NCBI GenBank assembly: GCA_950295325.1
Contig: OX485803.1
Coordinates: forward strand, 10,664,001 to 10,728,000
Length of the DNA stretch: 64,000 nt
Direction: 5' to 3'
From: Polytrichum commune
Taxonomy: Eukaryota; Streptophyta; Polytrichopsida; Polytrichales; Polytrichaceae
Part shown: positions 35,064 through 47,539 of the stretch, piece by piece
Layout of the letters: every line of letters begins with the position of its first letter
Position numbering within the stretch: the first letter of the stretch is position 1
Translations under genes and position numbers: made by a program
The notes under the pieces: model-generated
What the model was told of the DNA's origin: nothing
The model's input: the letters and a program-made list of their open reading frames with translations, nothing else
Database searches by the model: none

Positions 35064-35300
35064 GCACTACATTGAATATGATATTTAGTGTCACCAATTC
35101 TAATTATCTTGCTCAATACTAATTGTAAACCGTGGTGTAGTGTCACCAACACTAAACATTAACCTGACATTATGTGTCATTCCTTGTAAAAATTTTGGGG
35201 ATGAAAGATTTACAGTGTTGCAGTTACTGTCACTCACCAAGTAAATTTTCATCCAAATTTCAATTATCCATGACAATATTTCATCACAAGTTGCTCGACG
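35064..35300 (+). mobile_element. M2 element, left half
   Basis: Begins CACTACATTGAATATGATATTTAGTGTCACC and matches 17702-17890. It stops at CATCACAAG, just before the element at 35335. Confidence 0.65.
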
Positions 35301-35334
35301 ATCCTAATTCCGGAGTCAAATCAACTAAAGAAAG

Positions 35335-36094
35335 GGGGCCATTCACGGTTGGGGTACTACTTTTGGGACAAAGGACTTAAGGACTTTGTCGCATTGATCT
35401 TGGTTTTTATCATGATTTACTATTATTTGATCAATAAATTTTACATAAATAAGTAGATAGTTCATAAGCTTTATCAAGAAAGATTTTTATTATTATTTAA
35501 TAATCACCCTAAACCCTAGGCCCCAGCCCTAGGCCACATCAGTGGCATTTTTTTGCTATTTAGGTGTGCATTGGTGGTCAATTATTTCCTGTTATGTATC
35601 TTGGTACCTTGGTAAAAGTGTCATGTGTCCATTCATATAAATTTTTTTGTCCAATTCTAATACTAGACGTTCCTTTTACGTGTGGCCGTGAGTATATGTA
35701 TATTTGGACATGTTTGGTGCCACATGTAAAGTTGGGCAATTGCTATTCAATACATATTTGGTTCTATTGGTACACACTTGAACGATGAGTGTGAGGAAAA
35801 AAATTTGGGATCGTTTCGATTGATTCTTGTTGTCCTTTTCATTCCTTGATCCTAAGGTGAACAATTAAGATAGCACTCCTGAATGTCCTTTAAGGAATCA
35901 AAAGGATATCTTAGATGACCCTATTCCTTCTAAATTAACTTTGTCAGTGTACTCGATATGGAGTATGAAATGTAGGTATGATCCAAAATATGCTTCACAA
36001 TACAAATCTAAGCATACCAAGCATGTGAAGTTATCCAAAAAAGTCCGTTTTCCGTTAGACGGCCAAAAGTAGTACCCCAACCGTGAATGGCCCC
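35335..36094. mobile_element. DNA element with perfect 32-bp terminal inverted repeats
   Basis: Positions 35335-35366 and 36063-36094 are exact reverse complements (core CATTCACGGTTGGGGTAC). A possible AAAG target duplication sits on both sides. The interior (about 700 bp) has no transposase frame. Perfect ends point to recent mobility, in contrast to the decayed M2 copy beside it. Confidence 0.8.
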
Positions 36095-36099
36095 AAAGG

Positions 36100-38040
36100 A
36101 TTTTCCGAACTAAAAGAGTTTCCAACATTTTCATCTTCAATTTCATGGTTGTCACAACTTTGAAGCAATGACTTCATCATGGGGGCGGGGGGGATGGGGG
36201 GACTCTACACGCATGACCATCCCAAAGTACATGGACGAATGCTCAGAATTGCACGTTGAATGTCATTACTAATTTTGGGATGTACCCAATATGTTGGAAG
36301 TGCATTTTGTGAACTTGTGATGACATACTAGATATGTATTATACCAAGATTGTGATTAAGTCATCCTAATTAATCTCACTAGACCACTTCGGAGTCACAT
36401 ATGTTTATTTCGGGTCAAATCATCTTAAAAAAAAACCTTCTAGACTAGCTAGAAGGGTTCCCAAAGTTTCCACCTTCAACTTACACCGTGCTTAAAAATA
36501 AGCAAAGACTCCATCATTGGGGGACTCGTAATGAATGAATAGCTTAAAGCAAGCACATACTTAGATTGGTCTATTCAAGTCGGCCGGCCTCTTGAAATCG
36601 ACCGGGGCGAAACAATATGTACATTCGTTCCTTGAAGGTAGGGCTACAATCATTCAACAAGAAACCGGTGTACTGTAGCTCTCTAGTAGCTTGGGCACCT
36701 TTCTACCTAATAACTAATTAAAGTGCGGAAGTAAGTTAGGCAGTCCAAAAAATAATATTCTAAAATTGGGAAATTTAAAAAAGTAATTAAAAATAAGTTA
36801 CACATTCATCCAAGTCATTTCTATAATTCATGGATGGTTTTCCTAATTTCATCTATCGTGGCTATAATTAACCTTAATACCTCCCTTAACCAACATTCCT
36901 TACCCTAAAGTTTGTCTTTTACTTGTATATTAGGGTTTTGCTTGACAAAATATTTTGCTTTGATTTGATACTACTTTGTTGGATTCCAGTGAATGTCACT
37001 TGCATTATTATGATTTCAGGCACTCTTTGAATATCGTTTTTTTTGGACACTCAACGAAATTAATATACCATAAATTTAGACACCTTTTAAATTAATTATT
37101 TTCTGCCCAAGCTGCTATAGAACTACGGTATGAGTCGGTTTCACCCTCCCCTTGAAAGCTAGCTCAAAGAAAAACTTGACGAGGAATCAACCCCCAAATG
37201 TTGGTCCCACACAAAATTGCCTTGGTGGGCCCCACACAAAGACACGCATGCTATACCACAGCCACAGGTTTGGATGGAAAAAAGCGACATACTTAAATTG
37301 TAAGAACCTACCCAAGACTTCCATCAATCCAATTTGGGTTGCATGGGAAGTTTTGGGTTATCTGAGCTGCTGTGAAATTTCCTTGAATGGAGGGCAGTAA
37401 GTTATGCTGATCACTGTGAAATCCTAGTATTCAGCAGTAAATGCGAGATTCCTGAGGGGTTTGATTTTGCTTGATTTCAGGCCAAGTCATGAGGACCCGG
37501 ACTCACGAGTGCTGCATTGCAAAAGGACCCCAAAATGACGCACAGAAGAGGTTTGATCAAATGCGGCCCACTTGCAGTTAAGATCAGTGTAATTTTTTGA
37601 CAAAGTTTTTGCAAGTTTTTGACATTTGACATGCAAAAACTTGCACAAAAATAAAATGCACGTCAATTGACACGCACAATTTAGATTTTGACATGTAGTG
37701 TGACTTGTGAAGAAGAAGACCACACGTCAATTGACGCTTTAGAAATTGAAATGACACGTATTACTAGGCATGTGACATTGAGGTGACAAGGAAATATAGA
37801 TGGCCATTGACATTTATTTTTGTTTTTGAAAACATCACGTGACACTTTGGATTTGAAGTTGAACGTAACCTGTTGAGAACATGATTCCGTTTACATGCAT
37901 GTTCGGTCTGAGCAAATGAAGAAAGGATACTTGAATTAATCGTTGTTCAAAGCAAAGGTGCAGTTGCGAAAAGAGTAAGTTATAGGGCTCATGGACACTG
38001 TTCCCCATGAATTATCAAAAATTATCTGTAAAATTAATAC
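36100..38040. other. Gene-free stretch
   Basis: No coding segment. Between 37590 and 37870 TGACA-type words and two copies of CACGTCAATTGAC recur, suggesting a degenerate repeat. Otherwise unassigned. Confidence 0.4.
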
Positions 38041-38274
38041 TCTGAATGCCGGGTCAAAGAGAGGGCTGGACCCCGAGACGAGAGTCTGGAGTTGATATTA
38101 ACGCTCCAGCAGTCGTGTGTCGTGCTGCGAAATTTAGCCTTGGGGGTCGAAGTGCGGGCGGGGACCCTCGGTTTGTATCCGTTGGGTTACAAAATATGAT
38201 CCTGGCTTGGGACTCCAGGAGTTGACCTATCCCTTGAACGATTGAAGTGAAAGCTTCATTTTTCCTTCATCACA

Positions 38275-38560
38275 TCCGTGAGAGGTTGTCTAGCGCAGTG
38301 CAGCTGCAAAACACCGACTCTCCAAACACTGGTTCCGTGAGAAGCTGTCTAGAGTTGCGGGTGTTGTCGTGCAGAGTGTTGGTGGACTCGTGAGGGATTA
38401 TCTACCAGAGACAGTGCCGTGTATGGAGTGCGTATGGATTCGCTTGCTTATGCCATGAGAGGCTGGCTTCCAATTTCTGGCGTTGCTGTGAAGATTGTTG
38501 AGGGCGCTTCTGTGCGAGGTTGGCTTCCAAATAGGGTGTTGCTGTGAGGAGTTTTGCGGT
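38275..38560. repeat. Degenerate tandem repeat (GTGAGAGGCTGTCTxC words)
   Basis: Five variants of GTGAGAGGTTGTCTAG or ATGAGAGGCTGGCTTCC recur every 50-70 bases in a GC-richer block (38040-38600). The flanks are reminiscent of an LTR or untranslated leader, but no matching partner exists here. Confidence 0.5.
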
Positions 38561-38654
38561 GTCTGCAACGATCTAACAACAAGAACGAACGATCTAGCAC
38601 CATCTGCTCGTTGGGCAGATGAACGCATTTGTGCTCATACTTATGTTCTCACTT

Positions 38655-39020
38655 ATGTTCACTCGTGATTCACTCTAGTCTTGAGTGCATTCCAATCACA
38701 TCCATGGATTCTAAACCAACCTAGTGCATACTTGAATGTTTTTTTGCTCACACTTATTAATATGCTCACCCTAGTCTTGAGTGCATTCCATCACATCCAC
38801 AGATTCTAAACCAACCTAGTCTATATTTGAATGCATATCTCATACTTCACACTCCTGCTCACCCAAATTTGTATGCATTACAATCATATCCATGCATTCC
38901 AATAAACCTAGTACACGCTTGATTGCACAATGGGTAATTCATACTTAAGGCTTAAGATACTTGTGACCATTGTATTCATAAGTGTGGATTGCAAACAACC
39001 TAGTACACATTTGAATGCCT
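38655..39020. repeat. Tandem array, about 100-bp unit, about four copies
   Basis: Units share CACCCTAGTCTTGAGTGCATTCC, CACATCCATGGATTCTAAACC and AACCTAGTGCATACTTGAATG. They are best conserved in the first two units and decay through the fourth. Confidence 0.7.
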
Positions 39021-39960
39021 AAAATGTAACGATGATCCTCAAAAGTCTCCCTCCCATCCACGAGGATGTGCATAAACCCTAAACAACAGCATGAGCAATA
39101 TTCAATCGGCGCCTATGAATGAAGTTTGTCAAAATGGATGTAGGTTCTAAACAAGTGGTTGTTTGGTCTTGATGGGATCAAACCCCTCCATGAGTCTCCA
39201 AAATTTCACACCGCCAAAGCCCCATTCGACTCGAACACAGTAGCCGACATGTATCATGTTGTATGTGGTTAGTGCTCCTTGATCCATATCCAGGGGCCTC
39301 TCCTCATTATCTCATCTCCATGTCATGGACATGTTCTCTCTAGGATACTCAAGATTTGCAAGAAAATTCTCAATGCAACCGTCATCATGAGTGAAGTGAG
39401 CACCCTAGCACCTATAGAGGTCAAAGTGGTAGAGAATCGTACATCATGATAAGAACGTGAAAATTCTAAATTCAAGTGGGTGAAAGGACCTTTGCACGAC
39501 ACCATCACCGTATTCTTCTGAGCTCAACAATGTAATATTTTTTTGTGGTCATTAAACAATTTGACATGGTTTGAATTATTCCAAGGCTTCCGAATCTTGA
39601 CGAGTGCATTGTCCATGGTTCTAATGTAATCCAAAAAATCCAAATTTAAAGCCATCAAGTGCCGCTCCTCTACCTCATCGGGCCAAGCTATCTCATGAAC
39701 AAAAACATTGTGATTTACGAAACAATAAACATCATATTGTCACACAAATTGGAGTGCACAACATTAATATTGCATTCAAATGATTCATAGTTAACCACAT
39801 TATCATGCTTCAAATACATAATGAAATTGAGCAAAAATTCCACTTGTAACCCTAGTAACACCCGTACTACATATATTGCCGCAAATTGTAAGACACATAA
39901 GCTCATCAAATTTTCCAACTTCAACAGTAACCAAACCTTAAACAATGTAGGTACCTTGCG

Positions 39961-40463
39961 CACTTGGGGGTGGACTCTTCATACCATGTACGAATTAACG
40001 TGAGTGTAAGAAGGGGTATTATTTGAAGCATTAGCATGCAAAGTATACATAAGCAAGAGGTATTATTTTTCTCTAGTGTGTACACTTAGAAAGGCTATTT
40101 AATTCTTTGAAGTAAATGTAGATGTAGAAAATGGGGCCCTGAGGTTTTGAGATTAAATCGACAATAGATGTGTTAGTTTCATCCAATTCATATTTTCGTT
40201 TATTGTTGTCATAAGCTGATAGTCCTCAATGACTACCTTGTTCATTTTTGTTAGGGTTTGCATTTGGGTTCTAGGTTTTTACCAATTGGAGGCTCTTAGA
40301 GTGCTCATGGACTCCTTGACTTTTGCTTTTTGGATTATGGCTAAGTTATTATGCTCTTGTCATCGTTTGTTTGATGCAATCGTTGAGTTACGTCCTAAGT
40401 AAAGAAAATGATCAATGACTTTCTCATTTAAAAGCAAAAGTGGATTTTATATGTAACAAAGGT
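39961..40463 (+). repeat. 500-bp dispersed repeat, copy 1
   Basis: Aligns along its whole length with 53413-53922 (GGGGTGGACTCTTCAT at the left, GACAATAGATGTGTTAGTTTCATCC in the middle, TCAATGACTTTCTCATT near the right). Non-coding. It could be a solo LTR or another retroelement piece; no terminal repeat is obvious. Confidence 0.7.
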
Positions 40464-40729
40464 ATATATAATACTTATGCAAGCTATAAATATGTGGAAA
40501 TTAGGGAGGAAATTAAAAACGTGCAAGCTGATTACCAAAGTAATCATCCATCGATTATCAAAGTATCCTGAATTGCTGACCACTGCCTAAAATGCGACGA
40601 AATTCGTATACATATACATACACAAATACATATAACACAGGTGCAATTCAAGCAGCAATTTGCAGCATGAAATCAGTATCATCACAATAGTGAATTTACA
40701 GTACTCAAATTGGACCTTCCTTGCAACAA

Positions 40730-41830
40730 CCCATGCCAAGTCGTGCCCGTGGAAATTGGGGAGTTGGAAATGCGCAAGCTGTTCCATCAATTGCCACATT
40801 ACAGCTTTAAATCCATCGATCACCACACCATGGCTAATACATCAATTAACACTATAGAGCTGTAATTCGCAATCCAATGTGAAGCAGGCAGCAAGGGAGG
40901 ACAAAGGGTGGCATGATTTGTGCAAATTGGGGAGTGGAAATGCATGAGTTAGCTGTTATATCAATTGCCAAATTACAGCTTATTTATCAATCACCACAAC
41001 ATAGCTAATATTTATAGCAATTGCCATTTTAGAGCTACTTCATTACTTACCCTGACTGTAATCCACAATCGAAGTAAAGCTTATCTATCAATCACCATAT
41101 CATAGCTAATCCATCGATTACCACAACTGTAAGCTGCAATCCAAATTAGTGAAGTGGGCAGCAAGGGAGGATGAAGGGTAGCATGAATTGTGTAAATCGG
41201 GTAGCTGGAACTGCACAAGCTGACACTAATGCGTTTTGACTGCGTTAATGTCAACTTATTGAGCATAATAATGTCTCAAATATGACACTTTCTCTCAATG
41301 GACATTAAGAATGTCACAAAGTTGACAAACGAATATGACATTAAATCCACTGGTTGTCAATAGTGTGAATCCTAATTCATCATTCATCACATCATAGCCA
41401 GTACATCAATTATCACTTGAGAGCAAATCCATCCACTACCACAATTGCAATCTGCAATAAAAAGAAAGCGGGTAGAAAGGGAAGATAAAGGGTGGCATGA
41501 TTGGTGAAATTTGGGGAGCTGGAAATGCGCAAGCCAATGCACCAATTGCCCTCGTTACATATATTTATATACATCAATCACCACATCAGTCTCAACATTA
41601 CTTAGCTGATGAGCTATGTTCGTTGGCCTGACGGTAGATTCGAGAATAAAGACTCCGGATGCCAGAATCCCACTGCAATCAGAGTGAACACAAAGCAATT
41701 GAACACAACTCATCAACTGAGTAATGTTATGGAACTATTCCACCAGTCACCACAACTGTAATCCGCAATCAAAATAAAGCAAGCAGAATAGAAAGACCAA
41801 GAATGGGAGGCATGATTGGTGTAAAGGAGG
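40730..41830. repeat. Degenerate tandem array upstream of the pectinesterase gene
   Basis: About five units of 150-350 bp share AATTGGGGAGTTGGAAATGCGCAAGC, TCAATTGCC, ATTACAGCTT, ATCACCACA, ACTGTAATCCGCAATC and GCAAGGGAGGAxxAAGGGTGGCATGATT. Unit lengths vary. Extra sequence at about 41221-41370 with TGACACTAATGCG-type words may be a small insertion. Confidence 0.7.
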
Positions 41831-42722
41831 CATTTATGAGCCTGCTTCAAGACAAGTTCAAACAGCAACAAAAGAGATTAGTCAGGGCTGCTCCGTGTTG
41901 TCAGCGGCGATGGATGGATGGTCTTAAGGGCCAGACAGCTGGGGGCACGGACCGCGTCGTCCATGTGCGTCCTTGGCCATCCCACATGTGCTGAGAACTC
42001 TACTATCATAGTCAAGCCCCAGCCTCCATGTCCACGGCGCCAACTCCAAGTGGGTGGGTGTGGTGATGAGCATAAGACAGCTGCAGCAGGGTGAAACTCA
42101 AGAATACCCGAACCCTGGAAGCTGTCAAAGTTAACAGTTTTATCCAAGTTTTTATGAACTCGATTGTGATTGCTGCCGTTGATGATGCTTGTGGGTACTG
42201 GGTAGCTGCTGCCTGAACAGCTTACAGTGGTACTTAGAGGAAATGAACTTATATCCCAGTAGTGGATGGGGAGGAATAGGATCGAGCTAGACTGAGCTGT
42301 GCGTGTGAAATTAGTACAAACGAACGCTGCAACTTTTCGCAGCTGGGTGCCTGACATTCTTCCCACCTTTTGGTTTTCTCGACAAGTGTAGAGCAGCTGG
42401 AATCATCGACATAGGTGACGTACTCTTGTGCGTCAAAGAAGAGGCCGGGCCTGCACTCGGCGTTTGAGAGACTAGCTTGCACGGTGGTTGTTTTCTAAAA
42501 CGTGTGGTCTAGCCGCCGGCTGGCCTGCAGCACGAAACAGGGAGGATATTTGTAGTGAAAAGAATCGGTGCATTTTGTGCAGTTGTTAGCGGACGGAGAC
42601 TTAGTAAGTAGGTGAGCTCCTGTAAGAGTTTGAGCTTTGAGCGAACTCCAACCAGCTGTCAAGAGGATTACTACTTGTGTGCACATTGCACAGCAGAGTC
42701 GGGTTAAGTTGGTTGGGAGGGG

Positions 42723-42730
42723 GTATATAA
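42723..42730 (+). promoter_or_regulatory. TATA box of the pectinesterase gene
   Basis: GTATATAAAC is 100 nt before the ATG at 42824. A start site 25-30 nt downstream would lie beyond the in-frame ATG at 42740, which supports 42824 as the true start. Confidence 0.65.
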
Positions 42731-42823
42731 ACCAGATAGATGCGGTCGAGGTCCATGGGGAGGGCGAGGTCGACGAGTTCGGGCCAAAAGTTATGGCAGA
42801 AAGCGAGGAATGTGGTGAGTGCA

Positions 42824-45800
42824 ATGGGTGCATTCAAGAGCTACTCGAAAGTCGATCTCACCAATGGAGGTGCTGCTGGAACCCATGAAGGGCGGGGAGC
42901 GGCCGAGCAGCCATCACCAAGGAAGTCATCCAAGAAGGGGTGGATTGCTCTGAGTGCATGCCTCCTGCTTGTTGTTGTTGTCGTTGTCGCCACAGTGGTG
43001 GGTGTGGAGGTCTCCAAGAAAAACCATGACGGCAGCGGTGGTGCCGTCAGTGCTAATTCTGTCACTGCCATTTGCAGTAACACCTTGTAAGTCTTTTGCT
43101 TCTAACACCTAACCTCTCTTGCTGCTTCTGTCACATTGAAATGCATCGGAGCTGGAAAACAGCTTTGCATCATGTGGCAACATAACGGAACAGGAGTCTT
43201 GATTCTTATGTCCGCTACATAAGCTGTGATAGAACTATGGACAAGTTTGGGTAGCATCTGTGGAAGGCATCTTTCACTTAGGTTTTAGGTGTGATGGAGG
43301 GTTGGCGCTGCTCCTGCAAAATGCAAAGATCTTCAGACATGATGTCCGAGATGTGGACTTAGTCTTTGATACTCTAGAGCATTTCAAATTTTTGTGTGTT
43401 TTTCTTGTGATGTTATTGGGTTCTCTTGATGTCTTGCCGAAGTGGACTCAGTTAGTCTTGGATGATCTCGAGCATTTTCAAAAAAGTTGTGTTTTTGTTG
43501 TGATGCTATGGGGTCTCTTCATAACGTCTTGCTGATGTGGACTCAGTTAGTCGTCTTTGATTATCAGACTTGAGCATTTTCAGATTTTTTATGTGCTTTT
43601 TCTGTGATGCGATTGGGTTTTTCTTGATCATGTCTTGCCGAGATACCTGTTCCGTGCTTGCTGATGATAAACAAATTCTTTCTTCTCGACTGCAGGTACC
43701 CCGAGGTTTGCAACAGCACAATTTCTGGCACCGATCTTAGTAACCCACAGAAATATGTTCAGGCGGCCATGAAGGCGGCCATGGTAGCTGTGAACGAGTC
43801 CATGTATGTGGTGACCGATCTCCAGTCAAATTCTCCTGTACAAAACGGTACACAATTCTCAGCTCTTGCAACATGCAAGCAAGTGCTAGGCGACGCTTTC
43901 GACCAGCTCAACACCTCGCTCTACAGAGTTTCGGACCTGAAGCTTTCGTCGGTGAGGTCTCAAGTGGGAGACATTCAACAATTCATGAGTGCTGCCCTAA
44001 CTTACCAAGACACTTGTCTCGATGGTGTCAAGATGTTTGGTGTCTACGATGGAAGCAATGCTGTGAACGGTACTCAAGCAACACACACTACCCAGCTTCT
44101 TAGTAACGCACTCTCCCTTGTTAATTCTCTTTCCAAGCTCGCTGACCTAAACAGCCTGATTCCTCAACATACCCGACGTCTCCTCATGGCCACCAGTAAC
44201 CCTAGCATCATCTCCGAGAATATTAATACTCCTTATGAATTGGTAGAAGACAGGGATAGTGGCAAAGAGTTTCCTCACTGGTTCACTCGTGAAGGTCGCC
44301 GATTGCTCCAAACCACAAGACCAACTGCGAATGCTGTAGTTGCTCAAGACGGTTCTGGACAGTATAAAACCATCCAAGCTGCGGTGAATGCAGCACCTAC
44401 GAGCGGTGCACGGTGGGTGATCTATGTGAAGAAGGGAACTTACACTGAGCAAGTCAACATTCCAAAGAATAAAAAGAATCTTATGATGTATGGTGATGGA
44501 CCTGGGGTAACTATCATCACTGGAAGCAAGAGTGTAATCGGCAGTGGGCTGTCAACATTCTACACTGCCACTTTTGGTGAGTTTCTGGTATATCTGTTTG
44601 TAGTGAATGCAAGTTTAGTTGTTTTGTCAAAGTCAGTGATCAATGCAGGTAATCTCTTGTAATACCTCTTATAAGGATTTCGGAAATGACTCTCATTGTT
44701 GTTTTCGAAGTGTGAAGCGACACTTTACACTCCGAGAATCAATTGGGGCCAAGTTCAGAATGGGGTAGCAGGCCTTGGAAATTCTGCAATTGCATTCTAT
44801 ACAGGGAGCCTATGAAAAAACAGTCTTACTGCATTTTATAACCTCGGGATATCTAGATTGTCAGATTTCTCTACTCTCTACTTGACTCCTTCAAAAGAGA
44901 AATTGTGAGGAAGTGATATAGAGCTGTATTATCTGTCGGAGTTTGAATGTGTTTAGCTAGATTCCTACATAAATGGTTGAACCTGAAGCTTCAATCGCAC
45001 ATTGAAGCGTATCGTGGAGTCTGATGCCTTGTGTTCCTATTTCCGGCATGAACGTGTTTATACAGCGGTTATGGGGTCGGGATTCATTGGGAGAGACATG
45101 ACGATCCAGAACACAGCTGGTGCGGTTGGGCAGCAGGCTGTTGCCTTGAGAGCCAGCGGAGATCAGCAGGCTTTTGCCAACATGAATTTAGAAGGCTATC
45201 AGGTATGCTAACATTTCAAGATTTCTAGTAGCAGGATATCACTAAATTCAATATCTCTAAGTTTAATCACTTCTCTTTCCAATACAACAGTGAAGATAAC
45301 CTAACCTATACATCTGTGCAATATCTAAATGCAGATTTAGCCATATCCAGGGACTCACATAACTAAACCTTCTACTTATCAATTCCATCCTTTCTGAGTA
45401 GTTTTTGACCCCAAAAACCCTTCGTCTTGGAATGGAGAAGACCGCACAGAAACACAGAGACGTGATCTCACAAACTTCTCTGAAATTTCGTTGAAGTGTC
45501 AACTTCTTGTCTGGAAGCAACAAATTGTGCTCCCATTGCTCGAATGTGATCTCTATGCCTTGTCACTTCTTGTTTGGATATGACAGTGAAGATAGCTTAG
45601 CCTGCACATGCTTGCAATATTCAGAAGCAGATCTAGCCATGTCCAGAGAATCACATAACCAAAACCGTCTAGTTATCCATTCCATGCTTTGTGAGTCCCT
45701 AAACCCTCAAGGAACACTTCGTCTGGTAAAGTAGAAAGACCAAACAGACACACAGATGTGATCTCACAAGCGTTTCTGAATTTCGTTGAAATGTCTACCT

Positions 45801-46381
45801 GTGTGGATTCACCAACAATTGTGTTGCCATTCCTCGCGCAGGATACACTCTATGCACTTAGTTTACGCCAATTCTACAGCGGCTGCAATATCTATGGCAC
45901 AGTAGACTACATCTTCGGAAACGCAGCTGCTGTTTTCCAGAATTGCAATCTCCTGGCCAGACTTGGAAGAACCGGATCACAGAATACCTACACCGCAAGT
46001 GGCCGAACGGATCCTGGCCAAACCACCGGGCTATCTTTCCTCTCGTGCAATGTTGGACCGGCGCCTGGATTGCCAGACTCCTTCCCGACATATTTGGGGC
46101 GACCGTGGAAACCCTATGCCCAAACCGTATTCATCAAAAGCACCCTTGCAAGCTGCATCAACCCCGCCGGATGGCTACTGTGGAATGGTGATCCTAACTC
46201 CGGAAACACTGTGAATTACGGAGAATATGGAAACACCGGTGCTGGAGCCAATACTGCAAGCCGTGTGAAATGGAGTAAACAGATTTCCATCACCGATGCC
46301 AACAAATTTACGGTCGGTAGCTTCATTGCCGGACAACAATGGTTACCTGCTACATCCATTCCCTACAACAATGCACTTTAG
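42824..46381 (+). CDS. Pectin methylesterase with PMEI pro-domain
   Basis: Exons 42824-43086, 43696-44576, 45066-45202 and 45842-46381 give 606 residues. A basic N-terminus precedes one membrane/signal-anchor segment at about 41-61 (IALSACLLLVVVVVVATVVG). A pectinesterase-inhibitor pro-domain begins at about 80 (AICSNTLYPEVC) and runs to about 240. Two RRLL processing motifs, at 248-251 and 289-292, are typical sites of subtilase cleavage before secretion. The catalytic domain has GTYTEQV, QQAVALR (404-410), GYQDTLY with Asp428, TVDYIFG with Asp449, and YLGRPWK with Arg514, so the known active-site residues are present. The enzyme removes methyl esters from wall homogalacturonan. FANMN replaces the usual aromatic-R-C segment before GYQD. 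Introns 1 and 3 contain tandem duplications. Confidence 0.92.
43347..43642 (+). repeat. Tandem triplication in pectinesterase intron 1
   Basis: Three units of about 95-105 bp start near 43347, 43438 and 43532. They share GATGTGGACTCAGTTAGTC, GAGCATTTTCA, TTGTGATG and TCTTGC. They fill most of the intron up to the acceptor region. Confidence 0.75.
45268..45841 (+). repeat. Tandem duplication in pectinesterase intron 3, including the 3' splice region
   Basis: About 45268-45541 and 45562-45841 are diverged copies (offset about 294 bp). They share ACAGTGAAGATA, CATATCCAG or CATGTCCAG, AAACCCT, GATGTGATCTCACAA and TTCGTTGAA. The second copy ends in the functional acceptor CTCGCGCAG. The first has CTCGAATG at the same place, a dead acceptor. 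Confidence 0.8.
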
Positions 46382-47530
46382 GCGCTTTAGGAACCTCACA
46401 TCACTTTGATAAGACCATTTGAGGTCCAAATATGCTGGGTGTGTACTTGATTGAAATTTCTCTTCCGCATGGGTGAGATCAGTGTAACATATTGTTGGCT
46501 ATTTCGGGACCTTGCATTCCTGACGATTTCCGGGGGTTGAATCATGTAGACTTCCTCCTGGAGATGGGAACCTGGACGTAATTTCAGGGACTGTTTGTTG
46601 TATCTTACAGCAGTACATTCGTTCTTCGAGTGCAGGAACCATCATATGATGCTGTAGCAAGTCGGACTACTGTAGCTTTCAAGAGAGGATTTGGAAAATG
46701 ACAGTGTGAGTCATTGTTAATTTGTGACCTATCAGCAGTAATCTTGTCAGTATACAAAAGGCTAGACTTCCTGTGGATGCAAACTTTGTTGACACCACCA
46801 GCCCATTCAATCAGAGTCACTACTGGTTTGGACTACAGAATTTAAGAATGGTCTTTCACCAGATCTCAAAATTTAACACTAAAACAGGCACATTCTGCTC
46901 GAGAGAAGTTTAGGTTATCACATTGATGCAAGTAGCTTTTATGTACCCTTCTTTTAAGAGACATCGTGACTTCTCATTGAAGTGACTCACTTTGTTCTTG
47001 AACTTTTGTAATTTATGAGCCAGTTCCGTGAATTGGATTATTGGTGCACTCTACTCTTTCAGCCAGATTCATCCTGTTGGTCTACAGCTTAGGTAGGGTT
47101 GGCCTGCACCTGGCAACCTAAGCTTTATACTCATATGCATATCTGTATGTTGTCATCTATGTTCCTCAGATTTTTCCAAGCTGACAATGTGGCCACTGTG
47201 TTCGTCAAAATTTCATCCAGAATCAAGGTTTTCAAGGTGTGCTCAATAACTGCTAATTGCATGCAAAATCTCGCAATGTTTCAAATCAGTCTACCAAGGA
47301 AAGACCTTTTGTGCCTCCGATCAATAGACAAGTTTTGCTGGTTGCAATACAACAATTTCCTGTTATTTCCCCATGAAGTGCACCTTTCATAACACATATG
47401 AGTATACGTAAGTGCACAGAAGGGGTATTAATTTGATCTTTTTCATACAATGTATACTACACAAATTATAACTCATAGTTATGTACATGTCTGGAGGACT
47501 TCTAGAAAATATACAACATTTGTACTTGTA
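46382..47530. other. 3' flank of the pectinesterase gene
   Basis: No coding segment. It must hold the 3' UTR and poly(A) site, which cannot be placed with confidence. Confidence 0.4.
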
Positions 47531-47539
47531 TGGTAGGAT

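Noticed and set aside
38655-39020. CRISPR-like array
   Set aside because: Units are directly adjacent, about 100 bp and diverged, without unique spacers, in a plant nuclear context; it is a decayed tandem repeat.
42740-42823. Earlier in-frame ATG for the pectinesterase, adding 28 residues
   Set aside because: It lies only about 10 nt after the TATA box at 42723-42730, upstream of the expected transcription start. The extra residues do not resemble the family N-terminus.
45758-45841. Upstream extension of pectinesterase exon 4
   Set aside because: It precedes a good acceptor (CTCGCGCAG) and the family motif GYQDTLY is restored exactly by splicing 45202 to 45842.
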